From NCBI GenBank assembly GCA_947625495.1, contig CANQOQ010000001.1:184342-248341 (forward strand): a DNA stretch of 64,000 bases, written 5' to 3'. Position 1 is the first letter of the stretch, and each line of letters opens with the position of its first letter. The notes under the pieces were generated by a model. That model was not told the DNA's origin. It made no database searches and saw only the letters and a list, made by a program, of their open reading frames with translations. The DNA is from Candidatus Gastranaerophilales bacterium. Lineage in GTDB: Bacteria > Cyanobacteriota > Vampirovibrionia > Gastranaerophilales > Gastranaerophilaceae. Below are positions 51,375 through 61,048 of the stretch, piece by piece. The translations under genes and the position numbers were made by a program.

Positions 51375-54300
51375 ATGCCGATTAATGAAAATATAAAAAA
51401 AGTATTAGTAATAGGTTCAGGTCCTATAGTAATAGGTCAGGCAGCAGAGTTTGACTATGCGGGAGTGCAAGCCTGCAGAGCATTAAAAGAAGAAAACATA
51501 GAAGTTATTCTTGTTAACTCAAACCCTGCAACTATTATGACAGATGAAAATATAGCAGATAAGGTATATATAGAACCTTTAACGCTAGAATCATTGACAT
51601 ATATTATAGATAAAGAAAGACCAAACGGCATAATAGCTACTTTAGGCGGTCAAACAGGTTTAAATCTTGCAGTAAGTCTCAATGAAGCAGGAGTACTGGA
51701 AAAATATAACGTTGAACTTTTAGGAACAAAAATTGAGTCAATAAAAAAGGCCGAAGATAGGGAATTATTTAAAAATTTAATGCTTGAAATAGGTGAACCA
51801 ATCCCTGAAAGCGATATTGTATCAAGTTTTGAGGATGCTAAAAAATTTGCTCAAAAGATAGGTTTTCCGATAATCGTAAGACCTGCATACACTCTCGGCG
51901 GTACAGGCGGCGGTATAGCTAATAACTACAGCGAATATGAAGACATAGTTTATACAGGATTATCCCTAAGCCCGATTTCTCAAGTTCTTGTTGAAAAAAG
52001 CATTGCAGGATATAAAGAAATTGAATACGAAGTAATAAGGGATGCAAACAACACCTGTATTGCAATATGTAATATGGAAAATATAGACCCAATCGGTATA
52101 CACACGGGTGACAGCTTTGTTGTTGCGCCCACTCAGACCCTTACAAACAAAGAATGCCAAATGCTTAGAAGTGCGGCTTTAAAGATAATTAAAGCATTAA
52201 AAATAGAAGGCGGATGTAACGTTCAATTTGCTCTTGATACAGTAAGCAACCAATATTATGTAATAGAAGTTAACCCCCGTGTAAGCCGTTCTTCAGCACT
52301 TGCCTCCAAAGCAACAGGCTACCCGATTGCAAAAATAACAACAAAAATAGCCGTAGGATACAACCTGCACGAAATTCCAAATTCAATAACAAAGAAAACA
52401 GTAGCCGCCTTTGAGCCCGTGCTTGATTATGTCGTAACAAAAATCCCAAAATGGCCGTTTGATAAATTTAAACACGGCGACAGAATTTTAGGTACCAAAA
52501 TGAAGGCTACAGGAGAAGTTATGGCAATAGGAAGAACATTTGAAAGTTCTTTCAAAAAGGCTATAACTTCAATAGAGTCTAAATATACAGGACTTTTAAG
52601 AGGCAGACACCTTGAATGCAGTGAGGATGAGCTTAAAGCACTTTTGCATGTTCAGGATGACAGAAGAATATTCAGAGTAGCGGAAGCCATAAACAGAGGT
52701 ATTTCCGTTGATGAAATAAACAAAATTACTAAAATAGACAAATGGTTTATATATAAGATTAAAAGCCTCGTTGACTTTGAAAACAGGCTTAAAAATGAAA
52801 ATTTAACACCCGAATTATATATGGAAGCCAAAGAAAAAGGATTTCTTGACGAAGAAATATCAAAACTTATGCAAATTCCTTATGAAGAAGTGGAGAAAAT
52901 AAAAAAGGAAAACTCAATAAATGCTTCATTCAAGATAGTAGATACCTGTGCGGCGGAATTTAAAGCATATACGCCGTATTACTATTCAACATACAATGAA
53001 GTTGATGAAAGTGACGCCGATAATAACGATAAAAAAATACTAATATTAGGTTCAGGCCCCATAAGAATAGGGCAGGGTATAGAATTTGACTACTGCTCAG
53101 TACACGCAGCGTGGGAAGTACGCAACAACAATTATAAATCTTTAATAGTAAATTCAAACCCCGAAACGCTTTCGACGGACTTTGACGTAGCTGACAAGTT
53201 ATTTTTTGAACCAATGCACATTGAAAATATAATGAATATTATAGAAAAAGAAAAACCTGAAGGTGTAATGGTTCAATTCGGTGGGCAAACAGCAATTAAT
53301 TTGGCTCCAAAACTGTATGAAAGAGGAGTAAATATATTAGGAACTTCGTTAGAATCAATAAATATAGCGGAAGACAGAAAACTGTTTGAACAGCTTTTAA
53401 GGGATTTACATATACCGCAGCCAAAAGGTTTTGCGATTAAAAAGCAGTCTGAGGCTCTTGAAACGGCTAAAACGCTAGGTTATCCGCTTCTTGTAAGACC
53501 TTCTTACGTTATAGGCGGCAGAGGTATGCAGGTTGTATATAACAAGGATGAACTTTTATCATACATTGAAGGCGCTATGAAGTTCTCGGATGAACATCCA
53601 ATACTTATTGACCAGTATATAGAGGGAACAGAGCTTGAGCTTGATGCTATTTCGGATGGCGAGAATGTACTTATTCCCGCAATAACGGAACATATTGAAA
53701 GAGCAGGCATTCACTCGGGTGATTCAATTGCCATTTACCCAACTCAGACAATCCCCGAGAATATTATCAAAAACCTTGTTGATTATACCGAAAAAATAGC
53801 AAGAGCTTTAAAAATAAAGGGGTTAATGAATATTCAATTTGTAATGAAAGATGATACAGCATATATAATTGAGGTAAATCCCCGTGCTTCAAGAACAGTA
53901 CCGATTTTAAGCAAAGTTACAAATACACCCATGGTCAAAATAGCAATAGATGCTATATTAGGTAAATCCATAACAGAGCAAGGCTATACTCCGGGACTTG
54001 TTAAGACCACAAAGCTTGTATGTGCAAAAGTGCCTATATTCTCTTTCCAAAAACTCAACCGAATAGACCCTGCTTTAGCGCCCGAAATGAAATCGACAGG
54101 CGAAGTGCTCGGCATTGATACATCTTATGAAAGAGCATTAGTTAAAGGCTTTTTGGCTGCAGGGTATAAACTTCCGAACGAAAGAGGAAATGTTCTTATT
54201 TCAATCAATGACCACTATAAAAAGGAATCAGTTGATGTTGCAAAAACCCTTGTTGATTTAGGCTATAAACTTGTTGCTACAACTGGCACCCATAAATTCT

Positions 54301-54611
54301 TAAAACTGCATAACATTGAATCAAAAGAAATTGAAAAATTTGATATCAAAAAAATGCAGAGAAATATGAAAAATAAAGAGCTGTGTTTTATAATTAACAC
54401 CCCCACTACAAATAATAACTCCGTAAGATACGGCTCCGAGGATAGAGGCTTTTTAATAAGGACAATAGCAGAAATGTATTCAACACCATGTTTCACTGTT
54501 TTAGATACCGCTAAAGCTTATTTAACAGCTTTAAAATATTATAAAGACAATCCTGATTTAACTTATGACAGTATAGATAAATATAGAGACACTCAAATGG
54601 TGCATTCATAG
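51375..54611 (+). CDS. carB: Carbamoyl-phosphate synthase large subunit
   Basis: 1078 aa, complete. It holds two homologous ATP-grasp halves, each beginning with the KxxIxGSGPIxIGQ block (VIGSGPIVIGQAAEFDYAG near 12 and ILGSGPIRIGQGIEFDY near 556), each with a glycine-rich loop (TLGGTGGG; VIGGRGMQV), and a C-terminal MGS-like allosteric domain from about 940. It makes carbamoyl phosphate from bicarbonate, ammonia and two ATP. It is the last pyr gene; no pyrR or uracil permease gene is present. Confidence 0.97.
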   Translation: MPINENIKKVLVIGSGPIVIGQAAEFDYAGVQACRALKEENIEVILVNSNPATIMTDENIADKVYIEPLTLESLTYIIDKERPNGIIATLGGQTGLNLAVSLNEAGVLEKYNVELLGTKIESIKKAEDRELFKNLMLEIGEPIPESDIVSSFEDAKKFAQKIGFPIIVRPAYTLGGTGGGIANNYSEYEDIVYTGLSLSPISQVLVEKSIAGYKEIEYEVIRDANNTCIAICNMENIDPIGIHTGDSFVVAPTQTLTNKECQMLRSAALKIIKALKIEGGCNVQFALDTVSNQYYVIEVNPRVSRSSALASKATGYPIAKITTKIAVGYNLHEIPNSITKKTVAAFEPVLDYVVTKIPKWPFDKFKHGDRILGTKMKATGEVMAIGRTFESSFKKAITSIESKYTGLLRGRHLECSEDELKALLHVQDDRRIFRVAEAINRGISVDEINKITKIDKWFIYKIKSLVDFENRLKNENLTPELYMEAKEKGFLDEEISKLMQIPYEEVEKIKKENSINASFKIVDTCAAEFKAYTPYYYSTYNEVDESDADNNDKKILILGSGPIRIGQGIEFDYCSVHAAWEVRNNNYKSLIVNSNPETLSTDFDVADKLFFEPMHIENIMNIIEKEKPEGVMVQFGGQTAINLAPKLYERGVNILGTSLESINIAEDRKLFEQLLRDLHIPQPKGFAIKKQSEALETAKTLGYPLLVRPSYVIGGRGMQVVYNKDELLSYIEGAMKFSDEHPILIDQYIEGTELELDAISDGENVLIPAITEHIERAGIHSGDSIAIYPTQTIPENIIKNLVDYTEKIARALKIKGLMNIQFVMKDDTAYIIEVNPRASRTVPILSKVTNTPMVKIAIDAILGKSITEQGYTPGLVKTTKLVCAKVPIFSFQKLNRIDPALAPEMKSTGEVLGIDTSYERALVKGFLAAGYKLPNERGNVLISINDHYKKESVDVAKTLVDLGYKLVATTGTHKFLKLHNIESKEIEKFDIKKMQRNMKNKELCFIINTPTTNNNSVRYGSEDRGFLIRTIAEMYSTPCFTVLDTAKAYLTALKYYKDNPDLTYDSIDKYRDTQMVHS

Positions 54612-54622
54612 AAAGAATCAAT

Positions 54623-54769
54623 GTGGAAAACGAAAAGAAAAAAAAATTAAAAAAAACAAAATTTAAAATCAATATCAAAAATATGGGTGTTGATATAGAT
54701 AAGAATGAATACAGAGAAATAGTCCTGTCTAATTCAAACCACCCCGAACAAATAAATAATATTCGATAA
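54623..54769 (+). CDS. Possible 48-aa lysine-rich small protein after carB
   Basis: A GTG-started frame of 48 codons fills the gap between carB and the convergent leuC stop and ends 1 nt from it. The first third is very lysine-rich, followed by INIKNMGVDIDKNEYREI, which looks like ordinary protein. The ribosome site is weak (AAAGAA), and an ATG one base upstream is out of frame and closes after nine codons. It may be real, a translation-coupled extra, or chance. Confidence 0.35.
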   Translation: MENEKKKKLKKTKFKINIKNMGVDIDKNEYREIVLSNSNHPEQINNIR

Positions 54770-56035
54770 TTATAAATCGGCAGGAGAAATAATTCTGCCT
54801 GCTATTGCGCTTGCTGCTGCTACATAAGGAGAAGCAAGATAAACTTCACTATCTACATGCCCCATTCTGCCGACAAAATTTCTGTTTGTAGTAGAAACAG
54901 CACGTTCTCCTGCCGCAAGAATACCCGCATGCCCGCCTAAACACGGACCGCAAGTAGGTGTTGAAACGGCACCGCCCGCTTCAATAATTGTTTCAATATA
55001 CCCTGCTCTTAAGGCTTCAAGATAAATTTGCTGAGTAGCAGGGAAAACTATCAACCTAACATCTTTATGTACTTTTCTGCCTTTTAAAATCTCGGCAGCA
55101 GCTTTAATATCGGATAAACGCCCATTAGTACAGCTGCCTATTACTGCCTGATCTATTTTTACCTCGCCTGCTTTTGATACGGGTTTTGTATTCCCGGGAA
55201 GATGAGGGAATGCAACAACAGGTTCAATTTCCTCGGTATTATATACAATAACTTTCTCATAATCCGCATCTTTATCGCTCTTGTAGAATTTATAAGGACG
55301 TAAACTCCTTTTCTCAAGATATTCTTTTGTAATTTCATCAGGTTCTATAATTCCGTTTTTAGCGCCTGCTTCAATAGCCATATTGCAAATGGTAAATCTG
55401 CCGTCCATCGGCAATTCACGAATTGTGCTTCCGGTAATTTCAAGAGTTTTATATAAAGCACCGTCTACACCAATATCACCTATCAAATATAAAATTAAAT
55501 CTTTTGCGGTAACATATTTATTTAATTTGCCGTTAAATTCAACTTTTATGGCAGAAGGTACTTTAAGCCAAGTATCACCCGACGCCATTGCACAGGCAAT
55601 ATCGGTTGAACCCATGCCCGTAGAAAAAGCACCTAGAGCGCCATAAGTACAAGTATGAGAATCGGCGCCTATAACGATATCACCTGCCGTAACAATTCCG
55701 TTATCAGGCAAAAGTGCGTGTTCAATTCCCATTCTTCCCACTTCAAAAAAATGCTCAAGGTCATGTTTGCGTGCAAATTCTCTGACCTGTTTAACCTGCT
55801 GTGCGGATTTAATATCACGATTAGGAACAAAATGGTCGGGAACAAATACGACTCTTGATTTATCAAAGACTTTATCAACACCTATTTTATTAAATTCATT
55901 AATTGCGACAGGGCCTGTAATATCGTTAGCTAAAGTAATATCAACCTTAGCGGTTATCAATTGACCTGCCGTAACTTCATTAAGCCCCGAATGGTCAGCC
56001 AATATTTTTTCAGTTATATTCATAGGTTTTGACAT
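54770..56035 (-). CDS. leuC: 3-isopropylmalate dehydratase large subunit (LeuC/HacA type)
   Basis: 421 aa from the ATG at 56035, preceded by GAGGATTTAATT; the longer frame is unsupported. Aconitase-family [4Fe-4S] ligands are [10 protein letters not shown] and PTCGPCLGG. The length and [12 protein letters not shown]-terminus place it in the shorter LeuC/homoaconitase type of archaea and anaerobes. It isomerises 2- to 3-isopropylmalate in leucine synthesis. The small subunit leuD is not adjacent. Confidence 0.93.
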   Translation of the reverse strand: MSKPMNITEKILADHSGLNEVTAGQLITAKVDITLANDITGPVAINEFNKIGVDKVFDKSRVVFVPDHFVPNRDIKSAQQVKQVREFARKHDLEHFFEVGRMGIEHALLPDNGIVTAGDIVIGADSHTCTYGALGAFSTGMGSTDIACAMASGDTWLKVPSAIKVEFNGKLNKYVTAKDLILYLIGDIGVDGALYKTLEITGSTIRELPMDGRFTICNMAIEAGAKNGIIEPDEITKEYLEKRSLRPYKFYKSDKDADYEKVIVYNTEEIEPVVAFPHLPGNTKPVSKAGEVKIDQAVIGSCTNGRLSDIKAAAEILKGRKVHKDVRLIVFPATQQIYLEALRAGYIETIIEAGGAVSTPTCGPCLGGHAGILAAGERAVSTTNRNFVGRMGHVDSEVYLASPYVAAASAIAGRIISPADL

Positions 56036-56107
56036 AATTAAATCCTCACACAAAAACTATTTAAATGATATTATAAAATTACAAAAATTGCTAAAGGAAA
56101 TTACAAA

Positions 56108-57160
56108 ATGCTTTCAAAAGAATTTAAAACACCCATAACAAATAAACCTGTATTAATAGGGCCTGACAGCGGATACGATAATATAATATTTGCAATAGAA
56201 TCAAGCTGTGATGAAACAGCAGCCGCAATAGTTAAAGACGGCAGAGAGGTAATATCTAATGTAGTAGCTTCACAAATTAAAACGCATATTGAGTTTGGCG
56301 GTGTAGTGCCTGAAGTTGCGGCAAGAGAACATCTTGAAGCCATAAATTTAGTTATAGCGCAAGCATTTGAGCAATCGGGTTTAACCGCAGAAGATATAAC
56401 GGCATTTGCGGCAACGGTAGGCCCCGGGCTTGTAGGTTCATTGCTTGTAGGCATGAATGCAGGAAAGGCTTTAGCTTTAGCAAATGATAAACCTTTTATA
56501 GGTGTAAATCATTTAAATGCACATGTATGTGCCAACTATCTTAATACTGATTTAGAACCGCCGTTTGTTGCTTTGTTAATAAGCGGAGGACATACTCAAA
56601 TTATAGAGGTTAAAAGCTATACAGACCAAAAAATTATAGGTGAAACAATAGATGACGCCATAGGTGAAGCCTATGATAAGGTAGCAAGGCTGATAGGACT
56701 TCCCTACCCCGGAGGAGTAAACCTTGATAAACTTGCTCAAACAGGTAATCCTTTTGCATATAAACTGCCTGAAGCTAAACTTCAAGGCGAATTTGATTTT
56801 AGTTTTTCGGGACTTAAAACAGCTTCGCTACAATTAATCCAAAAACTGAAAAAAGAATTTGAAGAACTTCCAAAAGCTGATATAGCAGCAAGTTTTCAGG
56901 AGAATGTTACATCAACACTGTTTAAAAAGACAAAAAAAGCAGCTGATAATATAAATGCGAAAACAATAGTTCTTGCAGGCGGAGTTGCAGCAAACTCGGA
57001 GATAAGAAAAAAATTCTTCAATCTTAGAAATGAAGGCTACAAAATATATGCGCCCGAAATGAAATACTGTACGGATAACGCTTCAATGATTGCTTCAAGT
57101 GCATACTTTTTGGCAGGCACAATGGATTCTCTTGACGTAGAAGTATTTTCGAGGATGTAG
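56108..57160 (+). CDS. tsaD: tRNA N6-threonylcarbamoyladenosine transferase
   Basis: 350 aa. The ASKHA-fold start is FAIESSCDETAAAI, with the metal ligands in HLNAHVCANY (HxxxH) and CTDNASMIASSA near the C-terminus. It transfers threonylcarbamoyl to A37 of ANN-decoding tRNAs with TsaB/TsaE. The N-terminus has about 25 residues before the usual start; AAAGGAAATTACAAA precedes the ATG used here. It is divergent from leuC. Confidence 0.96.
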   Translation: MLSKEFKTPITNKPVLIGPDSGYDNIIFAIESSCDETAAAIVKDGREVISNVVASQIKTHIEFGGVVPEVAAREHLEAINLVIAQAFEQSGLTAEDITAFAATVGPGLVGSLLVGMNAGKALALANDKPFIGVNHLNAHVCANYLNTDLEPPFVALLISGGHTQIIEVKSYTDQKIIGETIDDAIGEAYDKVARLIGLPYPGGVNLDKLAQTGNPFAYKLPEAKLQGEFDFSFSGLKTASLQLIQKLKKEFEELPKADIAASFQENVTSTLFKKTKKAADNINAKTIVLAGGVAANSEIRKKFFNLRNEGYKIYAPEMKYCTDNASMIASSAYFLAGTMDSLDVEVFSRM

Positions 57161-57170
57161 AATATACGCA

Positions 57171-57273
57171 ATAAAAAAGCCGCTTGTGCGGCGTATCGTT
57201 TGGATTTTATCCAAATCTCCTCTCCCTAATAGTCATTTGACTAATTATTTCTCAAATTTACTTTCTCATTAAA
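57171..57273 (-). ncRNA. Candidate small RNA with intrinsic terminator
   Basis: On the minus strand a promoter (TTTAAA at 57303-57308, 17-nt spacer, TATAAA at 57280-57285) precedes about 100 nt that contain three hairpins. These are TAGTC/GACTA, TTTGGAT/ATCCAAA (57199-57215) and a GCCGC-ACAA-GCGGC terminator stem (57179-57192) followed by TTTTTT. The single-stranded stretch between the first two reads TTAGGGAGAGGAGA, Shine-Dalgarno-like. No frame of useful length is present. The rest of the 312-bp gap holds only the GH57 promoter. Confidence 0.5.
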
Positions 57274-57279
57274 CCACTA

Positions 57280-57308
57280 TTTATATATATTGTACAGATT
57301 TTTTTAAA
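57280..57308 (-). promoter_or_regulatory. Promoter of the candidate small RNA
   Basis: TTTAAA-17 nt-TATAAA on the minus strand; the same TTTAAA -35 as the invertible promoter and the his promoter. Confidence 0.45.
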
Positions 57309-57421
57309 AATTTTTCCCGTTTAAATTGTTAAAAATACACTCAACATCCAATAATAGTAATGCATTTGTTGATTACAAGTATTTGTTAAATAACTTAACA
57401 TTTTCCTCAATTATAATATGG

Positions 57422-57450
57422 TTGTATATTTGAGCTAAAAATGTTATTAT
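57422..57450 (+). promoter_or_regulatory. Promoter of the GH57 gene
   Basis: TTGTAT (57422-57427), a 17-nt spacer and TATTAT (57445-57450), 21 nt before the ATG at 57472, which is preceded by GGGTAAGAGAAT. Confidence 0.6.
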
Positions 57451-57471
57451 AGACCAATCGGGTAAGAGAAT

Positions 57472-59721
57472 ATGAATAAAAAATTATCATTAGCATTTAT
57501 TTGGCACTTTCATCAGCCTAACTATCAAACACAGCCTAACGGTATCAGACTTATGCCTTGGGCAAGACTCCATGCTGTTAAGGACTACCTTGATATGCTT
57601 ATCATTCTCGATAAATACCCGAAAATAAAACTTAATTTCAGTATAGTTCCTGCTCTTATAGACGCTATTCAAGATTATGCCGATAATGACGGTCACGATA
57701 TACACTCTAAACTCACCGTTACAGATGTAAATGAACTCACGGACGATGATAAACTCTATATTCTAAACTACTTCTTTGATGCTAATTATGAAAATTTGAT
57801 ATCTCAAAACCCAAGATATAATGAACTTTACTTAAAACGCTACGGAAAAGAAGAAATAAGTATTAATGATTTTACAAATCAAGAATACGCTGATATTATG
57901 CTTCTTTTTAACTTAGTTTGGTTTGACCCTATTTGGAAAGAAAAATACCCCGAACTTCAAAAACTTGAGAAGAAGGGGAAAAACTATACACTCAAAGACA
58001 GGCAAACAATTATTGAAATAAACAGAGAAATAATAAGACAGATAATTCCGGCATTTAAAAAATATCAGGATGAAGGCAGGATAGAAATAATTACAAGCCC
58101 TTATAATCACCCTATTTTACCTATTCTTATAAACCCCAATGATTTGAAAGTACCTTCTTTTAAATACTCTTTACCGGAATGTAAAATAGCTCTTACTATA
58201 GATGCAAAAGAACAAATTAAATCAGCTTTAGATAGAATTGAAGAAGTATTTGGAAAAAGACCCAAAGGTTTTTGGCCCAGTGAACACTGTATTAGCCAAA
58301 AAACTCTTGATATTTTGGCGAACATGGGTATTGAATGGGTTGTTACAGATGAAAGCGTTTTATCTAATTCACTTAAAAAAGAATTTGTAAGAGATTTTAG
58401 AGGCTGCTATGAAGACCCTTATGACGTATGCTCTTCATATACATATACTACAAAACGTGAAAAAAGCCTTAAACTGCTTTTTAGAGATTCATTAATCCCA
58501 AATCTTATCGGGTTTGAATATGCTCATCATGACAGTGTTATGTCCGCAAATGATTTGTTTGACCGTATTAAAACAGTAAATGATAAATTAAAAAACTCAC
58601 CCGATAAACAACACATATTGACTATTGCTATGGACGGTGAAAATAACTGGGAAAAATACCCTAAAGACGGTGCTGTTTTCCTTGACAGATTATATTCGCT
58701 TTTAAATGATGATAAAGATATTTCAACTGTTCTTGTTAGCGAATATATTGAAAAAAAACAGAATACGGAAAGACCGCTTAAAAAAGTAACGGCAGGTTCT
58801 TGGGCTAATCAGGAATTCCAATTATGGATAGCCGAACCAACAAAAAATTTAGCTTGGAATTATCTTGTTAATGCAAGAAACGACCTTTTAGATGCGGAAA
58901 AATCGGGAAGATTATCCAAAGAACAGATTAAAAATGCGAAATCGGAACTATACATAGCTGAAGGTTCAGACTGGTTCTGGTGGTACGGTGAACCTAACAA
59001 TTCAGGTCAAGACCACATTTTTGATTTTCTTTTTAGAGAACATCTGAAAAATATCTATAATTTTATTGAAAAACCTGTTCCAAGTTATCTTGAAATGCCT
59101 TTAATATCATTGCTTGGAAAACCACTTAGAAATCCGAGAAAAGAAATCACACCCTTAATTAACGGTTATATTAAAGATAACGATGAATGGCTTTCTGCAG
59201 GCTGTATTGATATACCTGCAGGCCCTGTATTGCAGGATAACAAATTAATTAACAGAATATATTTCGGCACGGATAAAGACAACCTTTATATTCGGTTTGA
59301 TATTAATAAATATCTTATGGACAGTAAAGAAAGTTTCAAAGAATATTTTTCAATATATATATATATCAAAGCCTATAACAATAATATGGAACTTACTTCT
59401 CCATCAAGAACAACAAATAAAAAAGACTATCTGCTGCCTGTTTTACTTGACGGATATACCCATGAAGTTAAATTTGCTCTTACGGGAAACAGAAAATATC
59501 CCCTGCAGTTCTCTCAAGCAGTTAAAGACGGTCTTTGGGAGCTTAAATGGGGACATCATATTAAATATGTTCATAAAGAAATTTTTGAAGCTTCTATACC
59601 TTATGAAGATTTAAACATTAATCATGGTGAAAATTTTGAATTTTTCTTTATCACGGGATGCTCAGGAGTTACCGAAGAAATTTATCCTAAAGATATACCG
59701 TTAACACTTACAAGACCTTAG
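57472..59721 (+). CDS. Glycoside hydrolase family 57 enzyme (alpha-amylase / glucanotransferase type)
   Basis: 749 aa. GH57 conserved regions are visible: IWHFHQPNY at residues 9-17 (region 1, HQP), GFWPSEHCIS near 264 (region 3 with nucleophile Glu) and AMDGENNWE near 388 (region 4 with acid/base Asp). A C-terminal beta-rich extension of about 170 residues follows. There is no signal peptide, so it acts on an internal alpha-glucan such as glycogen. No other glycogen gene is adjacent. Exact specificity (amylase, 4-alpha-glucanotransferase) cannot be told. Confidence 0.93.
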   Translation: MNKKLSLAFIWHFHQPNYQTQPNGIRLMPWARLHAVKDYLDMLIILDKYPKIKLNFSIVPALIDAIQDYADNDGHDIHSKLTVTDVNELTDDDKLYILNYFFDANYENLISQNPRYNELYLKRYGKEEISINDFTNQEYADIMLLFNLVWFDPIWKEKYPELQKLEKKGKNYTLKDRQTIIEINREIIRQIIPAFKKYQDEGRIEIITSPYNHPILPILINPNDLKVPSFKYSLPECKIALTIDAKEQIKSALDRIEEVFGKRPKGFWPSEHCISQKTLDILANMGIEWVVTDESVLSNSLKKEFVRDFRGCYEDPYDVCSSYTYTTKREKSLKLLFRDSLIPNLIGFEYAHHDSVMSANDLFDRIKTVNDKLKNSPDKQHILTIAMDGENNWEKYPKDGAVFLDRLYSLLNDDKDISTVLVSEYIEKKQNTERPLKKVTAGSWANQEFQLWIAEPTKNLAWNYLVNARNDLLDAEKSGRLSKEQIKNAKSELYIAEGSDWFWWYGEPNNSGQDHIFDFLFREHLKNIYNFIEKPVPSYLEMPLISLLGKPLRNPRKEITPLINGYIKDNDEWLSAGCIDIPAGPVLQDNKLINRIYFGTDKDNLYIRFDINKYLMDSKESFKEYFSIYIYIKAYNNNMELTSPSRTTNKKDYLLPVLLDGYTHEVKFALTGNRKYPLQFSQAVKDGLWELKWGHHIKYVHKEIFEASIPYEDLNINHGENFEFFFITGCSGVTEEIYPKDIPLTLTRP

Positions 59722-60100
59722 ATTTTTCGGGTTCGCTCGTTTTACTTCCGTTTCACTTCGCTCCACCCTCCCGATATAAACCTTGATTTTTCGGGCGAGC
59801 ATAGACACTCTGCTCCGCTTCATATTACTTCGTAATATTCTCGCTCCGCCTGTCTCTTGCTCTTTCGGGTTCGCTCGTTTCCCTTTCGTTTCTCTTACAT
59901 TCATCTTCCGTTTCACTTCGCTCCACCCTCCCGATATAAACCTTGATTTTTCGGGCGAGCATAGACACTCTGCTCCGCTTCATATTACTTCGTAATATTC
60001 TCGCTCCGCCTGTCTCTTGCTCTTTCGGGTTCGCTCGTTTCCCTTTCGTTTCTCTTACATTCATCTTCCGTTTCACTTCGCTCCACCCTCCCGAAAAATC
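59721..60100. repeat. GC-richer repeat island 3 with exact 160-bp tandem duplication
   Basis: A 160-bp unit at 59745-59904 is repeated at 59905-60064, followed by a 30-nt partial third copy (60065-60094). Each starts CTTCCGTTTCACTTCGCTCC. Inside each unit is the dyad ATATTAC-TTC-GTAATAT. The unit is pyrimidine-rich on the plus strand; its minus strand carries GAGCGAAGTGAAACGGAAG, close to a repeat of island 2. Parallel open frames on both strands just follow the repeat. With the flanks, the 597-bp gap 59722-60317 contains no supported gene. Confidence 0.9.
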
Positions 60101-60130
60101 AAAAAAAAACCCTTCTCGTAATAAGAAGGG
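60101..60130 (-). terminator. Minus-strand terminator beside repeat island 3
   Basis: CCCTTCT (60110-60116) and AGAAGGG (60124-60130) pair over 7 bp; on the minus strand a run of nine T follows. No minus-strand gene lies just upstream, so it either closes an unannotated short transcript from the 60130-60200 region (a weak TATTAT is at 60180-60185) or stops antisense transcription. Confidence 0.7.
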
Positions 60131-60266
60131 GATGAGCACTAAGAATAAGCAATCAGAAGAGTTGAGGATTTACTCTCTTATAATAGATTATTTTCCTTTT
60201 ATCTTCATTACACTTAATGACTATATTTGTTAGTTATACTTTTGTTTAAAAAAGCTTATATCATAT

Positions 60267-60295
60267 TTGTATTGTTATTATAAATAATGTAAAAT
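60267..60295 (+). promoter_or_regulatory. Promoter of the uracil-DNA glycosylase gene
   Basis: TTGTAT (60267-60272), a 17-nt spacer and TAAAAT (60290-60295), 22 nt before the ATG at 60318, with AAAAGG as ribosome site. Confidence 0.6.
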
Positions 60296-60317
60296 ACTTT
60301 AAAAGGCTGGTAAATTT

Positions 60318-60899
60318 ATGAATGAAAAAGAATTAAAACTCGAAAAACTTAAACAGGAATGCAATTGCTGTTATAAATGCGAACTCGGTAAAACAAGAAA
60401 AAATATAGTGTTTTCGGATGGTAACCCCAAAACCGCAAAAATACTGCTCATAGGAGAAGCCCCCGGAGCTGATGAAGACACAACAGGTACACCCTTCGTC
60501 GGCAGAGCAGGCAAGCTGTTAACCAAACTTATCGAAGACTCGGGTCTGTCTCGTAAAGATGATTTCTACATCGCTAATACCGTTAAATGCCGACCGCCTG
60601 AAAATAGAGTTCCTACAGATAACGAAAAAAAACTATGTGAACACTTCCTTTTAGAACAAATTAATACCATTCAGCCGAAAGTTATTGTACTTTGCGGCGC
60701 TACTTCCGCTAAATCTTTCTTGGGCGATAAAATAAAAATTTCTAAAATAAGAGGAAACTGGTATAAAATTCTCAACAAATACGATGCTACCGTTATTTTT
60801 CACCCATCTTACCTCTTAAGAAACCACTCGGAAGACCCAAATTCGCCAAGAGGTCTTACTAAACAAGATATTTTAAAAATTAAAAATTTTATTTCTTAA
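60318..60899 (+). CDS. Type-4 uracil-DNA glycosylase (Fe-S)
   Basis: 193 aa. An N-terminal cysteine cluster (C15, C17, C18, C21 in ECNCCYKCELG) plus later Cys in VKCRPPENR and KLCEHF supply the [4Fe-4S] ligands of family 4 UDGs. Motif A is LIGEAPGADEDTTGTPFVGRAG, and motif B HPSYLLR is near the C-terminus. It excises uracil from DNA in base excision repair. The related phage SPO1 polymerase-like domain is the same family. It has its own promoter. Confidence 0.94.
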   Translation: MNEKELKLEKLKQECNCCYKCELGKTRKNIVFSDGNPKTAKILLIGEAPGADEDTTGTPFVGRAGKLLTKLIEDSGLSRKDDFYIANTVKCRPPENRVPTDNEKKLCEHFLLEQINTIQPKVIVLCGATSAKSFLGDKIKISKIRGNWYKILNKYDATVIFHPSYLLRNHSEDPNSPRGLTKQDILKIKNFIS

Positions 60900-61048
60900 A
60901 CATTTGTAATATTTATTTTTTTTAAAATTCAGTAATAACAAGCCTTTTGAAATTATGCCTTCCTCTTTTTAATAATTAATATCATAAACTGTGCAGTTAT
61001 TCCTTATGTTTGATAAAATAAAAAATGAAGAATAATAGAGAGTGTAAA

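Noticed and set aside
59745..60094. CRISPR array
   Set aside because: Only two full 160-bp copies abut each other without spacers, and there are no cas genes.
59783..60233. Open frames of 70-104 codons on both strands in island 3
   Set aside because: They are identical tandem translations of the 160-bp unit, start inside the repeat and have no ribosome site; the open frame follows from the repeat composition.
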